A DNA stretch of 64,000 nucleotides from NCBI GenBank assembly GCA_029876055.1, contig CM056874.1, positions 7,502,001 through 7,566,000 on the forward strand, given 5' to 3'. The notes beneath the pieces were generated by a model. That model saw only the letters and a program-made list of their open reading frames with translations, had not been told where the DNA came from and searched no databases. The stretch comes from Madurella fahalii (taxonomy: Eukaryota; Ascomycota; Sordariomycetes; Sordariales). Made by a program: the position numbers and the translations under genes. Each line of letters opens with the position of its first letter. The first letter of the stretch is position 1. Positions 1 to 9,529 of the stretch are shown in pieces.

Positions 1-1
1 G

Positions 2-971
2 GCCCCAAGAAGCGATGATGAATCCTCGGCACCTGAACCGTTATCCTCCTCTGAAAAAGCCGCCGCGGTGAGCAGCACCCGCGCCTCTGACGTTGAGCAA
101 ACCTCGCGCCCGGTGCCCGCCAAGATGACGTACCTACAGTCCCTCAAAATCTTCCACAAGACGCTCACAAACGAAAACCTCTTCAAGCTCGTCGTCCGCC
201 CCTTCGGGCTGATCTGCCTTCCTCCGGTACTGTGGGCCGCTCTGGTCGAGGCGGCAACAATCGGCTTCCTCGTCGCCATGACGTCCAACGTCGAGGTCGC
301 GTTCGAGGCCACCTACCACTTCAAGTCATGGCAGGTCGGGCTGTGCTTCATCTCGGCCGTCATAGGGTCTCTGATAGGCATCCCCGCTGGCGGCAAGTTC
401 GGGGACCAGGTGGCCGACTGGTTCACGCAGCGCAACGGGGGGATCCGTGACCCGGAGATGCGCTTGCCGGCCATGATTCCGTGCCTGATCACGGCGCCGC
501 TTGGGCTCATCTTGTTCGGCGTCGGGATTGAACACAAGCTGCACTGGATTTGCTCGACCATCGGGATTGGGCTGTGTACGTTTGCCCCTATTTTTTCTTC
601 CCCTCTCTTTTCTTTATGGAACAATACATTAACTCCGTGTAAACTTGATAGTAAACTTTGCCATTGTCCAAGGCACCAACGTCGCTCTCGTTTACGTCAT
701 CGACGCTTACCGCCCCGTTGCGGGCGAGATAACACTCACTGTGATGGGTTTCAAGTCGCTCTTTGGCTTCCTCCTCTCCTTTTACACTAATACTTGGGTC
801 GCGCAGTCGGGCTACCAGAACGCCTACGGAACTATGGCCGCCATCTCGGCCGCCGTGCTCCTGGGTTGGATTCCCCTGTACTTCTGGGGCAAGAAGATCC
901 GCCACGTCACCTGGCAGTGGCCTGTTATTTCTTATATTCACTGGAGCGATGACCGCGAGGTGGGGGAATGA
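2..971 (+). CDS. MFS transporter, HOL1-like (5' partial)
   Basis: C-terminal part of a major facilitator membrane transporter; the reading frame is open at the left window edge, so the N-terminal half lies outside. Exons are 2..575 and 652..971, joined t|ta across a GTACGT...TAG intron of 76 nt. Visible features are hydrophobic helices separated by the loop GGKFGDQVADWFTQRNGGI followed by RDPEMRL, then a helix ending NFAIVQGTNVALVYVIDAYRP. That loop pattern (DW...RN.GI..PEMRL) is typical of fungal DHA1/HOL1-type MFS proteins, which in yeast move cations and polyamines; the substrate here cannot be read. The stop follows a polar tail (HWSDDREVGE). It is convergent with the small secreted protein gene on its right. 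Family call is firm, substrate unknown. Confidence 0.85.
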
Positions 972-1327
972 TTCGCCGCTTGTTTGCGATTTTAGGATCC
1001 TCCGGGTTATATGTTGGGTTTTCCCGTTATGTTTCTCGATTCTAACGCTATACTATCCGAGGCCTACCGCAGTGAGTACGATAAAGCCTATGTTCATGCT
1101 CTCAAACAATATTCCATCATTCCACTTGCCTTGGGTTTACCTGCCTCTACCATAATTATCACAGTCTGGGAGGCAAAAACTCCTTCCCCTCCTGGGCCCC
1201 AAATGCTTATGTGACGTAAAAGGGTACAATGAGAACACTATGTAGCATGACGAGGTAGCATTTCAACGTAGGCAAATTTCTTGTTTCTCCCGTTTGGCTC
1301 GTCTAGAATCTCGAGATCGCCTTAGCC
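972..1327. other. gene-free stretch, convergent 3' ends
   Basis: Between the stop codons of the MFS gene and the secreted-protein gene. It should hold both 3' UTRs. Short open frames here have no recognisable protein signature. Confidence 0.6.
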
Positions 1328-1920
1328 CTACGGCTCGCTGGTTCCCTGAAAGTCGACGGTTGTACTCGGTAGCCCGGCCTCCTCCTCGTCGAGCTGCACG
1401 TTCTTAGCCAGCTTTGTCCTCTGTGAGGCCAACTTCTCGGCAGTGTCCTTGCCCTGGGCGGCTTCGATTTGCAACGCCAGCACCTGAAGCTGCAGCTTGA
1501 GCACCTTATTCTTAATTTTGCCCCGCTGCAACGCCTGCCCCGCGGGGGTGTCCTTGCCCCCCGCGGCCTCGATAGCCTCGTTGAACCCGCCCGCCTTGGT
1601 TTCGGCGTTCTCGGCCGTCTTGCGCGCCGCCTTGATAATGGCCAGGTCTTCCTCGTCGACCGAAGCAAAGTCGGATTGGTCAATCTGGGGCTGCGGTGAG
1701 CAACTGGGACATGGATAGTGGTAAGAGTTTGCTGTGTGCATACGGGAAACTTGGCGTTGACCTCGGCGAAGGCGTTGCCGGCTACGCCATCAGAAACTTG
1801 GAAGTCTGAGTAATCTTGGACTGAGAGAACGCCTCTCCTAACCTTATGGTTGCCGTTGCTAGTTGGGAGGGCGAAGGAGGAGGCGAGGAGGGAAAAGATG
1901 ACTGCAGCCTTGAAATACAT
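1328..1920 (-). CDS. small secreted protein, 179 aa, helical
   Basis: Predicted secreted protein of unknown function. Exons are 1744..1920 and 1328..1690 (phase 0, donor GTATGC, acceptor CGCAG), giving 179 residues. Residues 1-18 (MYFKAAVIFSLLASSFAL) form a clear signal peptide, and KVRR at about 26-29 could be a Kex2-type processing site. The mature part is acidic, free of tryptophan and rich in Ala, Lys, Glu and Gln, with a long predicted amphipathic helix (KNKVLKLQLQVLALQIEAAQ). There are no cysteines in the mature chain. The pattern (secreted, helical, AETKAGGFNEAI and KIKNKVLKLQL segments) matches a group usually annotated only as small secreted protein in Sordariomycetes. It is divergent from the ligase gene, with a 1.2 kb shared upstream region. 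Confidence 0.8.
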
Positions 1921-3151
1921 CTTGGCTCGGGTCTAAGGGGCGTCGAGCGGTTCCAAAGGGGGAAACAAGAAGGGATGAAGCGAAAACAGCACAGCTGTTA
2001 GTCGGGTAATAAAAATGAGTTGAAGGGAAAACAAGATCGAAGCAAATGGAGGTGTGGGCGGAGGAACACAAACGATCCTCTGCGGGGGATGATTTGATCT
2101 TAAATAATTGTGGTGAACGACTCTGTTGTCTCTCACAAACACTTGCCTGGCGATGCAATCACGCCGATGTTCGTGAGGCTAGGCGGGCTCTGTCTCATCT
2201 GTTTCTAGAAACACACGATGTCTACTAGATGGGGGGTTTACCCCCTGAGCCAAACAAGGTAGGGTGGATCAGCGTTTACCAGCATGTTCAGTCCCCGGAA
2301 CGCGCAGATCCAATGGGGATCTGGTGATCAGTCCGCAGTCAAGCGATGGAGTTGCAGCTGTCCCACGAGCTTGGTTGCCCCAGTCCGAAATAGGTAACCA
2401 TGGCCAAGCGCGGTTTGGAAGGTGTCACATCAGGTCGTGCTCGCGATCTGATGTGCTTCACACCCCTGACCCCTGTCATGTTTTATTCCCGAACCTCGAC
2501 CCATTGGAGCGGGCTCTCAGCTCCCATCCGAAACTGCATTGTCATAGTAGGGGATGTGCACGGAAGGAAGAGATGTGTAGGATGACTTTCAACTCTTGCT
2601 GTACGTGTACTGTACATGAAGAAGGCTTGCATCTCAGCGGCATTGGGTAAGGAAGAAGGGGTTTAAGTGAGTGAGGTAGTGACGGCGGTGAGGTGAGATT
2701 GAATTGCGAATTGGAGGCAGAGACCACTACCGTGCATTTCTGAAGCGTCAGACGGTATCGGCGCTGGATCTACTGTCCAAGGCTTCATTTTGGTACTGTT
2801 TACTGTAGTACAGTATGTACTGTACCTACGGCTTCCAGCCTCTGCACTGACACTGTGAGCGGCCCTGCAGCGTCACCTGACGGGTGATCCCCGCACGCAC
2901 CAGGAACGCAAGGGCCGGGCGCGGGCCGATGCTAGACGCCTCCCGTCGTCACCGTTTAGTTATGAGAAGCCGCGGCCAGGTATGAAAGCCGATGCGAGCC
3001 ACGAAGCTCTTCAACGCAGATATGCCGCCGGACTTTCCTCCCGCATGCCCCAAGAGTATGGCAAGCTTGGAGTTGTGCCGCAGCCATTGGTTCTGAGTGG
3101 AAGAAGCTAATCATCTAAACAAACGGTCAATTGCTTATCCAACCCGCCACC
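1921..3151. promoter_or_regulatory. divergent intergenic region, secreted protein / acyl-CoA ligase
   Basis: A 1.2 kb gene-free stretch between two divergent start codons, so both promoters should lie here. It holds three copies or near-copies of the GTACTGTAC motif (2607-2615, the inverted repeat 2801-2815, and 2817-2825). No convincing protein is seen. Confidence 0.6.
2801..2825. repeat. clustered GTACTGTAC-type palindromes
   Basis: TACTGTA at 2801-2807 and TACAGTA at 2809-2815 form a perfect inverted repeat around one G. They are followed directly by GTACTGTAC at 2817-2825. A further GTACTGT starts at 2793 and another GTACTGTAC lies at 2607-2615. The same core recurs elsewhere in the window, only in gene-free DNA as far as I found. 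Confidence 0.7.
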
Positions 3152-5006
3152 ATGCCGTATCCTTCCACCTTCCCGCCGCTTGACATCCCTGATGGGATCG
3201 ATCTCTGGTCCTTCCTCCTAGGACGCAGGTACAGAGACTTCCCTGTAACCAAGGAGATCTTGACATGCGCCGAAACCGGCCGCTCGTATAGCTGGGCCGA
3301 TTTGCGCAGCGCGTCGATTGAGTTCGGCAAGGGTCTGAAAGCCCGCTGGGGCTGGAAGAAGGACCATGCCATGGCATTTTATACCCCCAATTCTATTGAC
3401 GTGTGTTGACATGACATTCCCCCTTCTGGCTGAGAGAATGTCAAGTAACAAATCCTTCCGCAGACACCAATCCTCACCCTGGGCGTCCTCTGGGCAGGTG
3501 GCGTGGTCTCGCCCGCCAACCCACTCTATACGACCGACGAGCTCGCTTTCCAGCTTAAAGACTCGGGTGCCAAAGGCCTTGTCACCCAAGTCGCCTACCT
3601 CGAGACAGCCATCTCGGCAGCAGAGAAAGCGGGCCTCCCTTTCGACCGCATCATCCTCTTAGGCACCCAACGCGACCCCTCCGGCCGCTTCCGCCACTTC
3701 TCCAGCATCCGCAGCATTAGCTACACGGGGCGCTACGCCAAAGCAAAAATCCACCCCAAAAGGGACATCGCATTTCTTGTGTACAGCTCGGGCACGACGG
3801 GCCTGCCCAAGGGCGTCTGCCTCTCGCACTACAACATGGTGGCCAACGTGCTCCAGGCCGCCTACGTCGAGGGCAGCCAGTGGAGGCCTACAGGCGGGGC
3901 GGACGGCAAGGGGGACAAGCAGCTGGGCGTGTTACCGTTCTTCCACATATTCGGCCTGACCTGTAGCGTACTCATGTCCGTCTACTCGGGCTGGCAGCTC
4001 GTGGTGCTGGAGCGGTTCGACCTTGAGAAGGCCCTGCAGGCAATCGAGAAGTACCGGATTACGTTCACCTACGTTCCGCCGCCCGTTATTCTGGCGTTTG
4101 GGAAGCACCCCGCTGTGGATGGCTATGACTTGAGCTCGCTCAAGGTGCTGCACTCGGGTGCGGCGCCCCTGACGAAGGAACTCACCGAGGCGGTGTGGAA
4201 TCGGCTGAAGATGCCGGTCAAGCAGGGTTTCGGTCTGTCCGAGACGAGCGCCGTGGTGTGTTGCCAGGTGGTGGACGAGTGGGCGAAGTTTATGGGGTCG
4301 GTTGGGAAACTTATGCCGAATATGGAGGCCAGGATTGTGGGCGACGACGGGAAGGATGTCCCAGAGGGCGAGGTACTGGTTTTTCTTTTCCTTTCTTTCT
4401 TTTCCTGTTTTCTTCCCATCCTGCTGACATTGCATCCCGTAGCCCGGCGAGCTGTGGTTGAAAGGCCCCAACGTCTTCCCAGGCTATTTCAAAAACCCCG
4501 AGCGTACCAAAGAGGCCTTCTCCCGCGATGGCTTCTTCAAGACAGGCGATGTCTTCCGCCGCGATAAGCACGGGAACTTTTACTGCGTGGACCGGCTCAA
4601 GGAGCTGATTAAGTACAGTAAGTCCAGTATTCAACCTCGTATGAGTGAGACTCGTTGACCGGAGTTGCCGCCAGACGGCTACCCCGTTCCGCCGGCCGAG
4701 TTAGAGGGCATCCTTGTAGGCCACAAAGAGGTCGCCGATGCCTGCGTGATCGGTGTTGACGAACCAACTCACGCAACCGAGGTGCCGCGGGCATACGTAG
4801 TCCTCCGTGAGGGTATCGAAGCCAGCGACGCCAAGGCGCAGGAGCTCGCAGAGTGGGTGGCCACACAAGTGGCACCTCATAAGAAGCTGCGCGGCGGCAT
4901 ACGCTTCGTGGACCAGATTCCTAAGTCGCCTAGCGGCAAGGTCCTCAGAAGGGTGATGAGAGAGCAGGCCAAGAAGGAACAGCGGGCATTGGGAGCAAAG
5001 TTGTAG
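3152..5006 (+). CDS. 4-coumarate:CoA ligase-like peroxisomal acyl-CoA synthetase
   Basis: ATP-dependent acyl/aryl-CoA ligase of the ANL (AMP-binding) superfamily: it adenylates a carboxylic acid and transfers it to CoA. Exons 3152..3400, 3464..4372, 4443..4617 and 4675..5006 join in frame to 554 residues. The start is ATG 3152 in the context CCACCATGC. Motifs seen are the P-loop YSSGTTGLPKGV, the helix LPFFHIFGL, GFGLSETSA, GELWLKGPNVFPGY, DGFFKTGDV, DRLKELIKY and the C-terminal lysine motif PKSPSGKVLRR. The protein ends in AKL, a type 1 peroxisomal targeting signal, so it probably acts in peroxisomes on a fatty, phenylpropanoid or dicarboxylic acid. The exact substrate cannot be read. No biosynthetic cluster surrounds it. 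Confidence 0.92.
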
Positions 5007-5208
5007 CTGTCTTAGCCCTGGACGCCCCTAGGGATCATTAAGAACGCGACAATAGTGTTGTCGTGATATACATAATCTAGTCCGAGATCTACCCAACGTA
5101 ATGTACACCCTCCGTCTAGCGTCATGTGTAAGTACATAATACCCCCATCGTACACAAGTACAACAAAATCCCATCTTACATACCCCGCGCCTCCCTCCTT
5201 CTTTCATC

Positions 5209-6204
5209 TCAACCCATCCTTTCCGCCTCCTCCATCAACTTCTCCACACTAAATCTCCCATCCCCCTTCCCAAACCACTCCAGCAACCTCCTCCTCTCCT
5301 CCGCCCTCTCCTTGGCCTTCTCATCGCCGACCCCATCCCACCCCCCGTAAAACCGCTGCAGGCACATGACCAACCACCTCGCGTCGTCCACCTTGACCCC
5401 GCGGTCCTCCACCACGCTCCCCTGCATCAGGACCACGCCCTTGGACTCGGCCAGGTCCGCGTAGTGGGTCACGGTCGTGTGGGGCGCCGCGAACTCGCCG
5501 CGGGCCTTGTACTCGGCCAGTTGGGTGAAGAGCACGGTGCTGCTGCGCGAGGCCGGGTCCCAGGTCCACTGGAGGAAGTGCATCTCGGCGCCCTGCGCGG
5601 GGTGGGGCACCGGCAACACGAACTGCGGGTGCCGCCGCGCGGCGGCCTCCATGGCGGCGAACGTGTCGCGCGGGATGACGGCGCAGAGCGAGTTGGCCTG
5701 CGCGGCGTGCCGGAGGCGCCAGATGGCCGTCAGTTCCTTGACGGGGAGCGCGGCGGCCTTGGCGAGGTCGAGGATCGACGAGAGCGGCTTGGTTCCTGAT
5801 GACCCTGGCGAGGGGGGTTTGGAGGGGGTCGGTTTTGGAGGGGAGGAGAAGGAAGAGGAGGAGGTTGCTGGTGATGATGATGATGATGATGATGATGATA
5901 GCGATGTCGGTTGTTCAGGTGATGGAGGGGGTGAAGGAGGAACAACCGCGTCGGCCTGCTTGCGCAGCGTCTGAATCTTGTCGGCGTAAGCGGCCTTTAG
6001 CGAGTCGATGTCGGCGTGGCCCTCCTCGCGGGCTTTCCGGTCGAGCTTGTCGCGGTACTTTTCCAGCACGTTGCGCGGCTGTTGTGTCGTCGCGAGGAAG
6101 CGCACGTCGTGCACCTGCGCCCAGCGCCGCTGATTCGAGGCACGCAGAGCGCGCGTCTGGCAGCTCAGGAGGTGCCGCAACACCGGCGCTCGTGCCGCAG
6201 CCAT
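5209..6204 (-). CDS. ATP11: F1-ATPase assembly chaperone ATP11, mitochondrial
   Basis: Chaperone that binds free F1 beta subunits during ATP synthase assembly in the mitochondrial matrix. Single exon, 331 residues. I chose ATG 6204 (MAAARAPVLRHLLS...) because it gives an Arg-rich presequence without acids; an upstream in-frame ATG at 6369 would add 55 residues lacking targeting character. Residues from about 50 (NVLEKYRDKLDRKAREEG) form the conserved helical entry. The ATP11 core runs from about 145 (LSSILDLAKAAALPVKEL, then WRLRH) to the end, with FVLPVP, MHFLQW and the C-terminal FYGGWD region. Between them is a Ser/Pro-rich linker with a run of about nine Ser encoded by a GAT/TCA-type trinucleotide repeat near 5871-5900. 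The gene lies downstream of CCP1 on the same strand. Confidence 0.93.
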   Translation of the reverse strand: MAAARAPVLRHLLSCQTRALRASNQRRWAQVHDVRFLATTQQPRNVLEKYRDKLDRKAREEGHADIDSLKAAYADKIQTLRKQADAVVPPSPPPSPEQPTSLSSSSSSSSSPATSSSSFSSPPKPTPSKPPSPGSSGTKPLSSILDLAKAAALPVKELTAIWRLRHAAQANSLCAVIPRDTFAAMEAAARRHPQFVLPVPHPAQGAEMHFLQWTWDPASRSSTVLFTQLAEYKARGEFAAPHTTVTHYADLAESKGVVLMQGSVVEDRGVKVDDARWLVMCLQRFYGGWDGVGDEKAKERAEERRRLLEWFGKGDGRFSVEKLMEEAERMG

Positions 6205-7095
6205 TTTCTCTTTGCGAGGGGGGCGGTGACGGTGTTTGGCCTGGGCGTGCAGGAGGAAACTGTCAAAATTGTGAAACTGCAAATCGGATCTCGAGAAAAC
6301 CGAATTGACGTCAGCCTGGGACTTTTCTACCCCTAACCCTGAGGAGCAGGTTGGGGTATCACAACCCATTGGTCGCGACTAACGACATGATAGGCGCAAA
6401 GTAATTAAATCCCTTCTCAGACACCCAGATAAACTACAAGTTTGAACTCCGGGTCTTTGAGAACCGGCCCGGAATCGCTAGTAACGGCCGTGATTCCCCG
6501 GGTGTGAACGGCTCCTCCCGCCCCGGCCAAGATGCGGGGAACCTTGCCCGTCTCACTAGACCTCACCCCAGCCGGGGATGCCCAACCGGCTCTAGACGGT
6601 CCTGCAAGCCGTGCCTCGCTCCTCGGTCGGGGTGACACGAGAGCAAATGCCGTCCCACCCAATACACTCCCCCGCTTCCAAGACCTTTTAAAAGGCAACC
6701 CACCCCCAATGGGTGCAGCGCATTGGCAGTTTTCCCGCGACCTCACGGCCTCCCGGGCTTCGGGATGGATCGTTCTAAGCCAACCTCTCTATTTACCACA
6801 CTGTTTTACAAGCTAGTCTGCTAAATACGACAAAAATGCTGAAGAAGCCATGTAATACAGCGGATAGATCGCCCCATCCGCACTGGCCTGTGCAACACAG
6901 ACACGTCTAATGTCCGGGGATTCTAGGAGCCCCAACGAAGCCGATCCTCGGTCCAATCAATTACCGCCCCAATCCTTCTCAGATGACGTCCTTCTTTAGC
7001 TCGCAACCTCTATCCTGTGCTGACAGGGCTACAACGGCCCAGCAACATCTAGCCCTGTTTCCCTCGACTAGACCCCTGTCCCCTCGGTGCATCAT
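6205..7095. other. gene-free stretch between ATP11 and CCP1
   Basis: An 891-nt stretch that should hold the ATP11 promoter and the CCP1 3' UTR. Its middle (about 6420-6780) is unusually GC-rich and contains a 15-mer, 6470-6484, identical to a conserved stretch of bacterial 16S rRNA; see the findings. A 109-codon minus-strand frame here has no recognisable signature, so I do not call it. Confidence 0.55.
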
Positions 7096-8288
7096 TTACT
7101 GGCTGGGCTTGAACACCCACCTCTCGGTGCCCTCGGGGAACGGCACGCCGAGCTCAAAGAGTTTGACGATGACGGCTGAGAAATCCTTGAAGAAGAGGTC
7201 GTTGTCGGCGGCGTACTTCTCAACCCAGTACCTGAACTTCTTGTCCTGGATGAGCGACATATCGGCCGGAAGCATCATGAGGGATTTGGTCTTCTTGTCC
7301 TCGTACTGTTCTGTTGTCAGCACCAGTTTTCGCACTGGTGCTGGGATCGACCAGGGCAAACTCACCTGCTTAGGGCCGTTCCACTTCTTCCATTGCCACT
7401 TCTCGTCAAGCAGAAGCTTGTAGAAGTCGTTGGTCAGGACAGTCGGGGAGAAAGTCCAGGGTCCATCGAAACCGGAGCGGTCGGCGTGGGCGCGGCCGAG
7501 GGCGTGAGCACCAGTCAGAGCAACGATTTCTTGGTCATTGAAGCCCATGCGGTAGAAGATGTTTCGGAGGTGGTCCTGGCCTTGGGAAGCGTCGGGAAGG
7601 CGGCCATCGGGAGTGCAGGCGGCAACGTCCTTGTCCTGCCGCCCGGGTCTATAGGGGATCTGCGGACCAAGCATCTCCTGGATGGCGCAGACGCCACCGA
7701 GGATCCAGAGATCAGAGTAAGTGATCCAAGGGAACTTGGCTATGTTTTGCAAACTGTTAGTCATCCATGCCGTCACTCTAATCGGGTGACGGGCAAACAC
7801 TCACCCTTCACAGGCTCCAGGAAGTCGCGGGCAGCCTTCAGACCAGCATTGGCGCCGTGGTCGCTCTCGGGCGCGAAGCGCATGGTAGCGCCGTTGCTGC
7901 CACCGGTGCCGGTCTCCTTGTCATAAGTACCGCTGGCGTGCCAAGCTAGGCGCAGCAGCACGGGGCCGTAGCTGCCGTCGTCATACTCGTCGTTCTCCTC
8001 GAGACGGTTGGCGATTTCGTTGTACACGGCCTGATAGTCCTCGAATTTGCGGGTGAAGACCTTGGGCGTGGCAGAAGTCGAACCGTTGGTGTAGAACCAG
8101 TAGCCACCGGCTGCGAATATACCACCAGCGGCGGTCCACAGCCAAGCCGAGCTGCCGCCCTTCGCGGGACCCTCGGAAGAGTAGAAGCGGCGGCCGCCCT
8201 GGCGGAAAGCGAGACGCGGTGCGGCGGCGAAAGCTGGCCGGGTCGAGGTGCGCAGAGCGCGGGTGAAAGTGCGGGTTGCGGACGCCAT
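7096..8288 (-). CDS. CCP1: cytochrome c peroxidase, mitochondrial
   Basis: Haem peroxidase of the mitochondrial intermembrane space that reduces H2O2 with electrons from cytochrome c. Exons 7805..8288, 7366..7739 and 7096..7305 give 355 residues. Residues 1 to about 35 are an Arg-rich presequence and about 47-65 a hydrophobic sorting segment, the bipartite signal expected for this enzyme. The distal catalytic set is LLRLAWHASG (Arg113, Trp116, His117), the proximal haem ligand is in GAHALGRAH (His240), and the radical-carrying Trp is in FDGPW (Trp256). The C-terminal block KKTKSLMMLPADMSL is typical. Intron 2 (7306..7365) is 60 nt, multiple of three and free of stops, and contains a perfect hairpin. 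Its retention would insert 20 residues before YEDKK. Confidence 0.95.
7318..7343 (-). repeat. perfect 10-bp hairpin in CCP1 intron 2
   Basis: Arms CAGCACCAGT (7318-7327) and ACTGGTGCTG (7334-7343) are exact reverse complements around a 6-nt loop. On the transcribed strand the 3' arm ends in CTG and runs directly into AC, giving the branch-site-like GCTGAC, so the stem covers half of the probable branch site. Confidence 0.8.
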
Positions 8289-9529
8289 CTGGGAAGTTAT
8301 GGAATACGCCGGTCAGAATCAGAACGTGCGTGCGGTGGGGGAGGGGATTATGGCGCGGTTTGCGATTGCCAGCTGGCTGGTTGTGATGTGGAAGGAAATT
8401 GGTCGCAGGAAGGCTCACCTTGAGAGGGGTATCAAAAGAGAGAGGTTTGACGGGCAGAAAGAAAGAACGAAAGAAAGAGGTAACTGATGACAAGAAAAAG
8501 GCGTGGACGGAGAGAGGATGTGTCATCAAAAGGGAGCGCGGGACGCAAACTCGGCTGTTGCCAATGGAACGAGTGGAATCAAATCGAAAAAAACGTTATA
8601 GGTGATTCATGAGTGGTCAAGCCACCAACGGAGAAACCCACCTGTGGGTCGTTTGGGAGTGTGAAAGGGGGCAAGGGTCTCTTGCCTCGCTCGAACTTTT
8701 TTCTAGAAAGTCGCGTTATCAAAGGGGACGCAGGAACAAAACGTGGGGGTCCGGGTGAGCAACGCCGAAAGTTGGTGACGGAACCGACAGCTTCTCCGAG
8801 CAAAGCCGAGCAAAGGCAGAGTAGCCCAGATTCCGGAATCGGGAGCTGACGGCGGAATTGATGGGCCTTCAACCCCTTGGATCCTGGACTTAGTCTCGGA
8901 GCAGAATCCGAGCCAATTCCGCTCCTTTACGCAATGCCAAGGACTCTCAGTTACTAACATTTACTTATTGGCCGTCAGCAGCAACTTCATGATATGTCAG
9001 CATCGCTTGTGGAAACTCGCCCGGAGCCGCACCCGAAATCACGCCACCGCCGAAACGCCGAGGCAACCTACCGGCCCTCGAGTGGCAAATCCGGACGTAT
9101 GTGCGCCAGTCAGCCTCAACAACAATATGCTACCGATTACCCAAGGATGCTTTGAAGGAATGACAATCTCGATCAGAGGGTTGGAATCACAACACAGTTT
9201 CCGTATCATAAACAATGATATGTCACATGGATGGATTCTCGGCAAATATTCATTATCATAGATCCCTGTATTCTCAAGACAACTATAAAACATTATCGAG
9301 CTGCCGGGCTCAACCGTCACCTCCTAGTCTTCCCTCCAATTCGAGTCAAACGAACGGCATGCCAGCTACGCTATCTCTGAAAGCCACCAATTCCTTTCAC
9401 CAAGAAAGGCGTGTGTACCTGCCAATTTCTCAAAACCAAAGCGACGCCAACGACACCGCCGGCGAAACATCTCTGCTTATTCCATACCATTATGATACAA
9501 GTTTATGGCTGTATGCCCGGGTTCTCCGT
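8289..9529. other. gene-free stretch between CCP1 and PRP39
   Basis: A 1.24 kb stretch holding the CCP1 upstream region (A/G-rich on the + strand around 8440-8480, that is pyrimidine-rich upstream of the gene) and the PRP39 3' UTR. Plus-strand frames of 70-100 codons here are Lys/Arg/Glu products of purine-rich sequence. No gene seen. Confidence 0.6.

Noticed and set aside
6417..6746. 109-codon minus-strand frame in the GC-rich intergenic patch
   Set aside because: No family features; its length is explained by high GC and few stops.
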